Positions 10,303 to 20,183 of a stretch of DNA of 20,688 nt are shown piece after piece. A program made the translations under genes and the position numbers. How positions within the stretch are numbered: the stretch's first letter is position 1; the number at the start of each line of letters is the position of its first letter. The stretch is from Pleurotus ostreatus/Saccharomyces cerevisiae fusant (taxonomy: Eukaryota; Opisthokonta), in assembly GCA_024196135.1 (NCBI GenBank), contig JAMQCK010000530.1, positions 1 through 20,688 of the forward strand, given 5' to 3'. The notes beneath the pieces are model-generated. The model saw only the letters and a program-made list of their open reading frames with translations, did not search any database and was not told the origin of the DNA.

Positions 10303-11628
10303 ATAAATTATGATGATGTAGAATAAGTAGTTCTTGTAATTCTCTTTGGGGTGCACTTGCTTGGGATGGGACGGGACGTCGTCTCCCTGAGACGACCTAT
10401 TTAATGTACGCTTGCGCTACGTGTAATGTACTCACTACTGTCGATCACCGTCGATATTAACACGATTATTTACTGATGTATGTGTGGTGTGTGTACGTTG
10501 CGTCGTCTGTGTAAGGTGGGTAGCAGCAATGGCGTTGAAAGGAACGGAGAATGCCGAACGGAAGTATCTGTTGTCCCCATCTGGAAGTTATTGGCTTTCC
10601 TCTCGAGGTCGCGACTGCTTGGAGGCGCGTGAGATTTTCGACGGAGGATCATCGTCGTCGGCACAATCCGTCCGATATCTCGGGCAGCTTCTCATGGGGA
10701 TCCAACGTCGTAATACAGCTCCGCTTCTGACAGCCTCGGCGACTCGAGCTTATCTTGATTGAAGCTCTCAAAAAAGTTCGACAACAGAACACCTGGATCC
10801 CCCAATGGCACATGTCATTCCAGAGACTGCGGTGCTTTGGCTTAGAATACACTCTCCTTTCTTCCGTCGCTGGAGAAGCTAGCAAGCCATCTACGCCGCG
10901 CCGCGCCACGAGATATCACCCGACGTCTCTTCACCACAGCATGATAGCGATGATGTACATTCATGCGCATCCCTCTCGGTACCGAGATCAGAAAGGCCTT
11001 GCGAGTCACCGCCCACAAGAATCACTGCGAAGTGGAGGCAGGACGGCGCACCGGACCAGCCCGACAAGCCCGACATCGAGGCGAGGCACTTTTCCCTCTT
11101 TAGCCATCCCTAACCTTATTCTTTGACGTCCCATCTCATCAGCAGTCTTCTTCTCCGTCAGAGCGCCGCCGGGAGAAGATGCGATGCATCGATGGAGATA
11201 TAGTGCTTCCCAAATGTCGGCCCTAATGCGAAGTGCCACCCGCAGTACTGAAGTACGATGTATTAGTACCGTGCTGCGCAGGACTAACGATGCACTTTGC
11301 TAGCCAGAGGAACATTCTAATTACAAGTCGTTAGCTGCGTACAACGCTCATAAAGTGGTGCATGGAATATTCTGCCGTGATAAAGTACAATAAAGTCGCG
11401 TAACAATTTGTGGCAACTGGGGAATCGTATATGGAAACAGGGTATACTAAGGGGACAGGGCAAAGTCTATAGACCTCTTCCTCCGCACAAACAGACCTGA
11501 GAGCGTACATACAGGTGAAGGAAACGTTCAAGAAAGGACCAAGAAGTAAGGGCGATACAACAGGCGATGACGTTCAGAACAATAACAGAGGCAGAAAGGG
11601 CGCAGACATATCGACGGGAAAGATGCGC
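10303..11628. other. Long convergent gap between transporter and BTB genes
   Basis: Both flanking genes end here, so the region should hold two 3' untranslated regions. Open frames of 90-123 codons exist (for example 10755-11126 on the plus strand), but none has a recognisable domain or a credible start and splice structure. A convergent gap of 1.3 kb is long compared with 138 and 219 bp for the two other convergent pairs in this window. A lineage-specific or non-coding transcript is therefore possible. Confidence 0.4.
10378..10396. other. Perfect 8-bp stem-loop after the transporter gene
   Basis: GTCGTCTC, a three-base loop (CCT) and GAGACGAC form a perfect hairpin 76 bases after the stop codon of the transporter. 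It probably lies in the 3' untranslated region. Similar short hairpins arise by chance, so a role in RNA stability or 3' end formation is only a possibility. Confidence 0.4.
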
Positions 11629-12914
11629 TCAAATCGTAGTCTAAGAAGCGATGATTAGTCGTGAATCGATGTAAAGAGAGAGACACATACCGGTAACATT
11701 GTCCATCCGACGATGGCCTTCCATATCCTTTCATCCAACTTCTTCCTACACCCGGCACACGATGTCTCGCTCTTCACAACAGCTAGCTTATCCCGCACAA
11801 CGGAACTGGAGATGTCTGGATGATTGCTCAGCTCGACGACATCCCAACATCGACAAGCACACATACCTGGCCGCGCGTGTACAATCACCTCATTCGCCAC
11901 CATCGACCACTCCCTCGCCAACTTCTTCTGCGCCTGATACGAGCACCCATGCGTCTGCGGATGAAACTCCTGCGACTGCGCCAGCAACTCCTGCAGCTGC
12001 GCGAGCCGCCCATGATGCAGCGTGACCAGCCGCCGCAGATACACCGGGCCCATCGCCCGCGAGTCCGAGTCCGCCATCGCGTGCACGGGGTACCCGAGCA
12101 GGTGCCCGCTCGCCAGCTTCGCGAGCGCGAGCAGGTCGTGCGCGGCCGCGATGGTGTAGACGCGCAGGGGCGAGAGCGCGGCGTGCGAGCGCAGCGTCTC
12201 GAAGAGCGGGGTGTTGGCGCCGACGTAGGCTTGTGGGCTCAGGCCGTAGGCAGGCAGGCGCGCGATGGCCTCACCGAGCGTCTCGAGCGTCGGCGAGAAG
12301 GCTTTGGGGGAGGCCCCGTACGCGACGTGGAGGATGAGGTTGAGCACGTCTGCGGTCTCGGCGACGCGAACGCGAGAGCTAGGCGAGGGATATGCGAGCC
12401 CGAAGCCAGTACTGGACGCGCGCTTGAGCACGGAGTTGTTCACATAGAACACGACGTCGTCGCAGGACATGAGCTCGCAGTCAGGTGGGAACGCGGGGCA
12501 GGGCGTGGTGTCGAGGTTGAAGGCGGTGGAGACAGTCATAGTGGCTTGCGCCGGAGGAGTGGGAGGATCGGATCTCGGCGGCGAGGGCTCGCTGTACGGC
12601 TGTGGCTGGACGGGCCATTGTCCTTGCCCGCCGAACCACGCCTGCGAGGGATCGATTGTCAGGGACTGATTTGGCAAGGGCCATGGGCTCAGAGTCGACG
12701 AGTCGGATTCCCAGCCCTAAACAGTGTGTGAGAGTACGCCCAAGGCCAGAAGGAGCAGACGTACCGGCGACCGAGGTTGCTGTGGGACTTGACCCTGGTC
12801 ACTGGCGTAAGGGACCTGCACGCTACTCGCGCCGAGTCCTTGCTCCCAGTGCACCATATGTTCAAAATAACGCTCGTCATCGAAGTACTCGCCCGGACCA
12901 GGTGTATACGGCAT
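11629..12914 (-). CDS. BTB/POZ-type protein with C-terminal cysteine motif
   Basis: Exon 1 (12914-12765), exon 2 (12716-11691) and a tiny last exon (11640-11629) join to 395 residues. The N-terminal 110 residues or so are Pro/Gln/Ser-rich and probably disordered. A BTB-like region follows at about residues 135-265: DVVFYVNNSVLKRAS, a stretch of small residues, then DVLNLILHVAYGA and VYTIAAAHDLLALAKLASGHLL. This order fits the divergent BTB/POZ proteins that are numerous in basidiomycetes. The C terminus carries several cysteines (GMCACRCW and SCAGCRKKLDERIWKAIVGW) that could bind metal. BTB domains mediate protein pairing, often with cullin-3 ligases or chromatin factors; the partner here is unknown. 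If the last intron (11690-11644) is retained, the protein ends SLFTSIHD at 11655 instead of TMLPTTI. The TATA box at 13014-13009 supports the chosen start. Confidence 0.72.
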
Positions 12915-13008
12915 GTCGTTCGGCGGGATGGGAAGGGACGAGGAACGTTGATACCCGGTCTACCAGGATGGGAATGTGGTGGGAGGTTCCTGGACGTCGC
13001 ACGCCGGC

Positions 13009-13014
13009 CTTATA
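13009..13014 (-). promoter_or_regulatory. TATA box of the BTB gene
   Basis: On the minus strand TATAAG lies about 95 bases upstream of the ATG at 12914. It implies a transcription start near 12980 and a leader of about 65 bases. The upstream in-frame stop (TAG near 12961) is then within or next to the leader. Confidence 0.5.
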
Positions 13015-14020
13015 AGCCCCTGGGTAGCGGAGTTAGCAATCAGAGTTTGCGTACATCAGCGTGGTGCAAGACAAAAGTCCCATAACGAGGAGAGACGAAA
13101 ATCGACCCGTGTACGGTGGCCCACTGCTTCCTTCTGTCACCCCTCTCTTTCTTTCATTCCGCGGTGCATCCAGCTGTTCAGTTGGAGCGCCCTAGGCGCT
13201 GCTAACGCGCGATTCCATGGCAGATCGGACGCAATAGACTCAATGGGCTGGGGCAGAAATATGTTCAGTCGCGCACGTCTATTGTCTACATTGGGAAGGA
13301 GCGAAACTCAGTAGGACCTCGGCGAGAAAAGTGACTTCAGACTCACCAGACATATGGTATTGGGGTCGAGATGATGAAAGAGGTGGAGACGGTAGCTACA
13401 TGAGGGGATCTAGTGCTGATTTCCTACAACAGCTGCACAAAGTGTCGAGCGGCGCCGTCCCTACGGTTCCTCATGCCAGTAGCGTGCCAAGCTTCTACAA
13501 ATCGAACCATGTCAGTAGATGCGTTCGATAGGAAGGCATAGAAGCGCGCTGGGGATTTAGATGGTGTCTGTGCATGCCAATGGTCGAACTTGTTCATCGA
13601 GTGGTGTTATAGCTCGGACTCTTCGGTCAACGCGCACAGTACGCCTAGGGCCGGGCATCAAAGGCGGTCATGAGCAAGGCCCGACAGTTCACCTGAATGA
13701 AGCCGAAACGAGAACAGGTGATGATGGTGTAGTCGCGGTCGCTTGCAGAGCAGCACAGGTTGCTGCATGCTGAGCGAGCCGCACTGCGGATGCCATTGAG
13801 AAGGTGTCAACAAGATAAGGGCTCGGAGCGTAGGTTTGCGGTCTCAAACGAGATTTCCAAGATGAAAATGACCTGCAGTAGCATGACATAGCCTTTTGAC
13901 CAGAGTGTCGGCGTCCCTGCACCTCCAACATGAGAGTCCGGAAGAAGGAGAGATTTGGTGTGACCGACGGTTGAAGAGCGTGACAGGCGTGATTCGGCCG
14001 TGGTCGGCATTATCGGCGCC

Positions 14021-14026
14021 GAGTCA
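14021..14026 (-). promoter_or_regulatory. Gcn4/CPC1-type half site, distal, before ILV6
   Basis: The minus strand reads ATGACTC here, containing the TGACTC core recognised by Gcn4/Cpc1 bZIP factors of general amino acid control. It lies 163-168 bases before the ILV6 start codon. The core is seen; binding is inferred from what is known for yeast ILV genes. Confidence 0.4.
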
Positions 14027-14132
14027 TTCTGCAATGATCTGCACGCTCTTCCCCGCGTCCCCCGCTGTCTTCTTGTCCTCCAATCGCGCTGCCAACCAGC
14101 GTTGACTTATTCCAAGTCAAAAGCAAACGTTC

Positions 14133-14138
14133 GAGTCA
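14133..14138 (-). promoter_or_regulatory. Gcn4/CPC1-type half site, proximal, before ILV6
   Basis: A second TGACTC core is present on the minus strand (GAGTCA on the plus strand) 51-56 bases before the ILV6 start codon. Its orientation matches the distal copy, 112 bases away. It may lie at or downstream of the transcription start, which would lower the chance that it acts. Confidence 0.35.
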
Positions 14139-14188
14139 GGAATCTCGGACATTTTTTGCAGTCGACCAGGACGACAGCGACGACGAAC

Positions 14189-15345
14189 ATGGCCAGCATG
14201 TTCGCCAGGCGCGCCACCACGGCCGCGGTGAGGCCCTCCAGGCGCCTCTTCTCGACGAGCTATCGCGTCTGCTCGGACGCCCCGAAGCCGCCCACGCCCC
14301 CGAAACCCATTGACGACTCGACCTCTGCGCTCGAGTACAAGCGGCACCAGGCGCGCCGTCCGCCTCCGCTTCCTGCGATGGACCTCCCGCGCTCGCGCAC
14401 CGCGGAGGAGGCTGTCACGAACATCCTCTACAACACCCCTGCACCCAGCCTGCAGCCGTTCAAGAAGTACGTGGCACGATCCCCCAGCTGTTCACCTCCT
14501 GATACGTGTAATCGTGCAGGCACATCCTCAACTGTCTCGTGCAGAACGAGCCCGGAGTGTTATCGCGCGTCTCCGGGATCCTTGCCGGCCGTGGATTCAA
14601 CATCGACTCCCTCGTTGTCTGCCGCACCGAGATCCGCGATCTCAGTCGCATGTGCATCGTCCTGAACGGCCAGGACGGCGTCGTAGAGCAGGCAAGACGG
14701 CAACTCGAGGACCTCGTACGCACTTTCTTCCCCCACCATCATCTATCTCACCCATTCCTCACAGGTCCCCGTCTGGGCCGTCCTCGACTACACCGAGACG
14801 CGCACCATCTCCCGCGAGCTCCTCCTCGTCAAGCTCTCCATCCTCGGGCCCGAATACCTCGAGCAGCAGCTCGCCGGCGGCCCCTCCCACCACGCACATC
14901 GCCAGGAGCCCCCCGCGGACGAAAAGCTCCTCCGCGAAGTCCAGATCGCCGAGCAGTTCACGCACCCGACGCAGCCGCCCGCCGCGGACGTGCCGCTCAC
15001 GCCCTCGCAGGCGCTGCTCGTCAAGAACCAGCATATGCAGGGCATCTCGACGCTCGCGAAGCAGTTTGGGGGGAAGATCGTGGACGTGAGCGAGAATAGC
15101 GTGATTGTCGAGCTTACGGCGAAGACGACGCGTGTGGAGGCGTTCCTCAGTCTCGTTAAGCCGTACGGCATTCTGGAGGCGGCGCGTACTGGTGAGTTGA
15201 CTGGGTCGAGTCATCAATTCTTTTCTAACTCCATGCAGGTGTTATGGCTATGCCGCGCACGCCTATTAGCATTTCTCCCGAGGATGCTGAACCTACCGTT
15301 GAGCAGGCTGCTGCCATCGATGCCAGCCTTCTTCCTCCGGGTTAA
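14189..15345 (+). CDS. ILV6: Acetolactate synthase regulatory (small) subunit, mitochondrial
   Basis: Four exons (14189-14466, 14520-14715, 14765-15191, 15239-15345) give 335 residues. The N terminus, MASMFARRATTAAVRPSRRLFSTS, is rich in Arg, Ser and Ala without acidic residues and has an RRLFST cleavage-type site, so import into mitochondria is expected. An ACT domain begins at about residue 94: HILNCLVQNEPGVLSRVSGI, LAGRGFNIDSLVV, LSRMCIVLNG, then VEQARRQLEDLVPVWAVLDY. The C-terminal regulatory part reads QGISTLAKQFGGKIVDVSEN, SVIVELTAKT and FLSLVKPYGILEAARTGVMAMPR, the usual end of the family. The protein binds the catalytic subunit (ILV2/ALS), which condenses pyruvate into acetolactate on the way to valine, leucine and isoleucine, and confers valine feedback inhibition. 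Length and domain order fit fungal Ilv6. The segment near GPSHHAHRQEPPADEK is a variable linker between the domains. The gene is tail-to-tail with COG5, 138 bp apart. Confidence 0.96.
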
Positions 15346-15483
15346 GAATCTGTATATTGTACTTACGTTTTTGGCTTGTTTTGGCAACATGAAATGTGGT
15401 GGCTTGTGCACGAACAAAACGTCGTAGTGTGCCAGCAAGTGTGATGAATAGATAGCCAGAGAAGCAGTCGTGCCAGTCAACAA

Positions 15484-18400
15484 CTATGCTCCCTCCTGCG
15501 CATTCCGCAACACCGTCCGCGCCAGCTCAACATACTCCTTCGCCGAAGCCGCATCCTTGCCCTCCGCGGCACTGACCTGCTCCCAATGCGACAATCCCGA
15601 CTCAACAAGCGTCCACGCCTCCTCTTCCGTATGCTCGTCCACCCATCGCACATACTCCGCCTCCTGCCACCCGTGTAGCGTATGAGGTAGAGGCACGGGC
15701 GAGCGCACGAGAATATGGTGCAGCACGATGAGTGGCGGCAGACCGGTCGTGTACACCGGCGAGGCGAGCTGAGCGTTCTCGAGGAAGAGTAGTGGGCTGG
15801 AAATGAGATGTCAGTCGGGCACGACGAGGAATCCAGGTGGTTACATACCGCATAGCTCTGAGCATTCGATACTCGTCACCAATGTTTTCGAGGTGGACGC
15901 CCCGCTTGCTCGACGTCCCGTCGGACATGAAGGCACTCAGCCCAAACTCCAGCTCAGCCATGTCGCTCGTAAGCTGCAGCTTCCCGCTCTCCCCTAGTGG
16001 CTTCACGATCGAGATATGCAGCACAAAGACCTTGATGGCGTACTTTGCGAGGGCTAGCATCCTGCATAATTAACATCAGCAACCATCATCATAACACCAT
16101 CCACGCGCCGACTCACCATAAAGGCTTATCCTCCACATTAAACTTGCTCAGGATCTCCCCCTTCACAAACGCCAGCTTCTCCACCAGATCCTTCATATAC
16201 AAGCTCGCCCCACCGCCTGACATCGGGTCTTGCGCCCGCCCAAAGTCGAACCGGTGCACCCGCGCGATAATCGCGGCCAGCTCGCGCCTGATCGCAGCCA
16301 GCAACGGATCCACCACCCGCTCGTACGTGCGCTTCATGTTCTGCAGATCATCGTGAGCCAGGCGGGTCCCAAAAGCGCGCAAATGAGGCCTCAAGCGCAA
16401 ATGAGGCCGCCGGCGCAGACGAGGCTACGAGCGCGCATGAGGCCTCGAGCACAAATGAATGAGTGACCTACCTCGATACTGGGCCGCAGCGCGGCGCACA
16501 CAGCGTCGATATGCTCGCTCTCCAGCTGCGCCAATCGCGCGCGGCAGTGGTGCAGGCACGTCGCTACCTGCGCATTAGCCGCCTGCTGGGGCGTGCAGGC
16601 GGGCCCGATGAGCGTCAGCGCGGAGCGGTCGCGTACGACCTGCGGGAGGCGCGGCGTCAGCAGGTGCGGTTCGGTAAGTGAGCCGTCGAGATCAATGAGA
16701 TTAGGAGAGCAAGCAATGAGATTGGCAGCAGCGGCGGAAGGCGAGGGAGATTGAAGAGCGGTGGCAGAAGGCGACGGATGGAGTTGTATAAGGTGGCAGA
16801 GCGGAGTTCGAGGTTGAGATAGCCGGGGTACCACGTATATCTGTACCGAGCGCGACGCTGCGAGATCCACGCACCATGTTATCCGCTCGCTGAACGAACA
16901 TCTCAAGACTCGCCGCCGCATTCTTGGCCACCGCCCGCACAAGCAAAGGATCGAAACGAGCCGTGTCGAGTTCGTTGACGACCGTCCGCGCGACATTTGT
17001 GCCCTCAGTCGCCCCAGGCGTCATCTTGAACGCCTGCCCGACGGCCTCATTCAGCTTGCTCGTCGACCGCGTCAGATAGAACGCCTCGAATGTCGACAGC
17101 GCGCGCAGCACGAGGATTGTTTCCGTGCTGTGCCACTTTGAATCAGTAAGACGTCGCCGCCGGCTCGTCTGCGCAACAAGGTATGTGCTCACCTTTGTTG
17201 CGAGTGGATATAGACGGTGTCGGTATGCACCGCTATCTTGGCGAAGAATTGGTGAAAAAGGCGTAGTAATCGCGGATAGCCTCCGCCTAATGTTTGCTGC
17301 AGGAAAGTTGAGCCTGAAGTCCATGTCAGTCAGGTTCATCCTAACAGCTCAGACATGATGTGGCCTCTGAAATATGCAGTTGTACACGAGTCGCGCTCAC
17401 CTTTGCAAGCTTCTTTCGCATGTTTTTCCAGCGATCGTGACAAGGCCGTCCAGAACGTGACGCTAGGCTTGGTCTCTAGGAGCTGAGAGATAGTGCACAT
17501 GCATGAGATTCAGCCCATGCTGCATGACGCGAATCGCTCACCTTCATCGCCTCGTCTAAGAAAACAGTTTGCGAGACCGTGTCCTTCTTCACCTTGAGAA
17601 CCTTCTCCAGGGTGTAGACCTGTATGGCATGTCAATCCACGACCAGTCACGCCAAACCGGTCAACGCCCGATTCCTCACCTTGATACAACACCCCGCCAT
17701 CTCCTCGATCATACTCTCCAGCCGCGTCCATAGCGCAGCCGTCCACTGTGGCGCGGTAAGGTTCGTCGGCTCGGTGCGTATGCGGGACCGGTACTGCGTG
17801 TTCGACTGGGTCGCCGAGGCGTCTGGGAGAGTGTAAGTAGGACGTACGGAGGGCGTGTGAGGGCGAGGCGAAGGGTACGGAAGACGTGTGAGGGGTAGGG
17901 AAGACGTCCGAGGTGCGAAGTCGAAGGATAGGTCATGCATCGCAGGTACAAGTGGTGCGCGAGACGTTCGAACGGCGCGAGGGATGTCCGAGTGGCGCGA
18001 TACGGGTCTAGTTGAGCTGCGCATAGCACGTGTAATAATCGAGGCGCATAACTTCCGGCTTCGCCAAGTAGCAGGGCTCACTGGCTCCACGGGAACGTAG
18101 CGCTTCCCCGCGACAGCGTACTTCGCGCCACGCTTCCGGATGGAGCATGCAGGGGACGTACGCAACGTGTGACGGAGCAAGAAAGGAAGAGCTACGCGAG
18201 AGGAAGAGCGGTCGAAGCGGCAGGGTGCAAGGATCGATATGAAAGGATGGCAGAGCGCCGCAGCCAAGCTTGTAGGACGGTGGGAGAGGAGTGAAGACGA
18301 AGATAGCGATGCGAATCAGGGCGAAGGCACAAGCGGTACTCGGGGTGCGGCATGAACACTGAGGAGGGTCGAAGAAAGTACGCACCTTTGCCTAGGGCAT

Positions 18401-19697
18401 CCTTGGATATTTTCGTCATGTCGAAGGTGGTTCGTATCCGTTCCTCGACGGCGAGAGATAGGTCAGAGATGAGACTGGGTGATGGTTGGGTCAGTTCTCT
18501 GCAATATGAATAGTAAAATTACGGACCTTTGGACGAGCTCGGGAAGTACATTGAGGTTGTATGCGGTTTGCAAGGAGGATGCGAGCAGGGATTGATTCTA
18601 GAGTATGTCAAGGTCATGTCCAATATTACGGGAAGCAGCGCGCCGTACCAGAGACGCCAATCCTGCCACGACCATGTTTTCCATCTCCGTCGTGACCGTC
18701 GTCCTAGACTCCTCGATGAAGGGTATATGCGTCGCTACCGCGTTGACTGAGCGTAGATGTATCTTCTGAGTCGAGGGATCCTCTTCATTATCCTGGTGGG
18801 ATGCATCACCGTCAACGCCATTTGGAGTTGTTGTTGAGCCGAAGGTCGTAGGACCATCTAGGAGTGTCACTGAATACTTCCATCAGCTGAGTACTTGGTA
18901 GATGCGCATACAAGCGTACCGAGCTCTGCAATCGACAGCGCGGCCCTTGAAATCGCACGCTCCTTGTCATCTTCCAGATCCGCGGCAGACGCGAAGGTCG
19001 TCCTGCTCGGAGTACTGGGTATAGGAGCCAGAGTGTCGTCCGTCTTCTCGGCCTTGCTCTGCTGCATCTCGGCCATCTGCCCCTGCAATCGTCTAGCGAG
19101 CACGACGAAGCGTGCTGTGCGCCGCAAGACGTCTGAGGCTTGTTGTAGCTTATGCAGCCGAGTGACATTGGTTTGAAGGGATTGGTATGGGAGCCGTACT
19201 TTCGTGCGCAGCCTAAGGTGCAGGGTCAGATATGCGCGTCTATGCTATTGAGGGGACCACGCACTTCTCAAGGGACATCTCAAGCTCTGATAGTCCCCCC
19301 TTCACCGAGACAAGGGACCCTGATAGCTCGCTTGCGCTTGCTGCCTGCCCGAGTAGATCTTCATGGTGTGAAGTGACCTGGGGATCTGGGGTAAGGCTGC
19401 TGGGCTTCTGAGCTCGACTTATTTCATACCAAGTTCTTAATCTGCTTGGAGACATCGTCTATTCCATACGTAAGTCTTGAAATGGCCACAGACACGTCCT
19501 CTTTGGAGGGGGAGTCAAAGGACGGCCGACCGGGAGTCTGTCCCTTCTTCGCATCTGACGGAGGGTATGGCTCGCCCGCGAGTATTGCATTGGCGTATTC
19601 GTTTGAATCAAAGTCTGGGCTGGCAAATACAGTATAATCTACGCGTCGGATGAGAGGATATCTGTGCAGATGATGGCGGGAGCGTACCAGAGGACAT
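15484..19697 (-). CDS. COG5: Conserved oligomeric Golgi complex subunit 5
   Basis: Sixteen exons join in phase to 866 residues: 19697-19688, 19638-19430, 19377-19265, 19212-18920, 18869-18649, 18597-18527, 18474-18386, 17822-17680, 17619-17542, 17482-17401, 17313-17193, 17127-16875, 16639-16472, 16340-16117, 16061-15849, 15796-15484. Family landmarks in order are DYTVFASPDFDSNEYANAIL at the N terminus, the coiled-coil ASELSGSLVSVKGGLSELEM and TRLHKLQQASDVLRRTARF, LARRLQGQM, NQSLLASSLQTAYNL, LWTRLESMIEEMAGCCIKVY, TLEKVLKVKKDTV, FWTALSRSLEKHAKEAC, YPRLLRLFHQFFAKIAVHTD, ETILVLRALSTFEAFYL, RSALTLIGP and a helical C-terminal domain. COG5 belongs to lobe B of the COG tethering complex on Golgi membranes and acts in retrograde vesicle traffic and glycosylation-enzyme recycling. 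The first coding exon is only 10 nt, so the start was reached by splicing back from the conserved DYTVF. Most introns are 49-90 nt, but intron 7 is 563, intron 12 is 235 and intron 13 is 131 nt. Confidence 0.93.
16381..16452. repeat. Tandem 18-bp repeat, four units, in COG5 intron 13
   Basis: Four units of exactly 18 bases lie at 16381-16398, 16399-16416, 16417-16434 and 16435-16452, with a partial fifth (AAATGA). The plus-strand pattern is roughly AAATGAGGCCTCRAGCGC, with a few changes per unit. The array lies inside intron 13 (16341-16471) and explains its extra length. The repeat contains a stop in the COG5 reading frame, so it cannot be exon sequence. Confidence 0.85.
17823..18385 (-). 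other. Unusually long COG5 intron 7 with short degenerate repeats
   Basis: Donor GTGCGT follows codon GGC AAA G; acceptor TCCCAG precedes AC GCC TCG, restoring KDASATQS. On the plus strand, related units of about 20 bases occur at 17844-17863, 17875-17894 and 17895-17914 (pattern GTACGGARGRCGTGTGAGGG). In the frame of exon 8 the intron is open for about 445 bases. In the frame of exon 7 a stop occurs near 18192, so the whole piece cannot be simply translated. An internal exon or alternative start inside it is possible. Confidence 0.6.
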
Positions 19698-20183
19698 GGC
19701 GGCCGCGTTCAAGGCGCGTCGCGTGTCGCCACGTGAGGCCCTCTCGCTGTTCCTCCGCTCTGCTCCCGTTCCGTTTTGTTTTCTACCGCCATGTCCTCCG
19801 TCAGAATGCAATGCAGCCCTTTATCTAAAGAACGCCACAGTCGAGGCAGAGACTACGCTGGCGTCAGACCTCACAGAGCTCCAACTTCTGTGCATTCCAG
19901 GTACGCGCGCATAGCCGTCCTTCTGGCTCGGAAGGATTCTTCCACCGCGACGCCTACACGAAATCTATGAATCCCGCGCGTCTTCAACACGTTCTTCACA
20001 CGGAACTTCGGCGCAGGCAGCCTACAAATTAGAGTTGACCATGCAGCCTTGACGTCATGTGCTCCCCCCTCGACCTCAGCATAAAGATCACGCTGCGATC
20101 TTGTTGGTTCCTCCTTACCTTCTTGCATCGCGCATTTCTTCAACTCAGGCACTCCCGATCAACAACGATTTAGCAAGCTTCTT
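19698..20183. other. Divergent intergenic region between COG5 and the right-edge gene
   Basis: The 486 bases lie between two divergent start codons and probably serve as a shared promoter region. A minus-strand frame of 93 codons (20152-19871) contains GTAAGG and several TAG/CAG acceptor-like sites, so a small spliced gene upstream of COG5 cannot be excluded. No family was recognised and no TATA box is evident. Confidence 0.4.

Larger units (their letters stand above)
13015..14188. other. Divergent intergenic region before the ILV6-type gene
   Basis: About 1.2 kb separates the BTB promoter from the ILV6 start codon. Open frames of 66-112 codons occur on both strands, but none resembles a known family. 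The part near 14188 should hold the ILV6 promoter; two TGACTC half sites there are listed separately. No TATA box was found before ILV6. Confidence 0.45.

Noticed and set aside
11820..12731. Plus-strand open frame of 303 codons
   Set aside because: It is antisense to the BTB gene. The composition (Arg/Glu/Gly runs) is the mirror of a GC-rich coding strand and has no domain.
14310..15089. Plus-strand open frame of 259 codons, Ser/Arg/Pro-rich
   Set aside because: It is a shifted frame of the ILV6 exons. The correct spliced frame shows an ACT domain and family C terminus.
19871..20152. Minus-strand frame of 93 codons upstream of COG5
   Set aside because: Possible splice sites exist, but no arrangement gave a recognisable protein, and its start lies only 32 bases from the divergent gene's ATG. 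Not supported enough to list as a gene.
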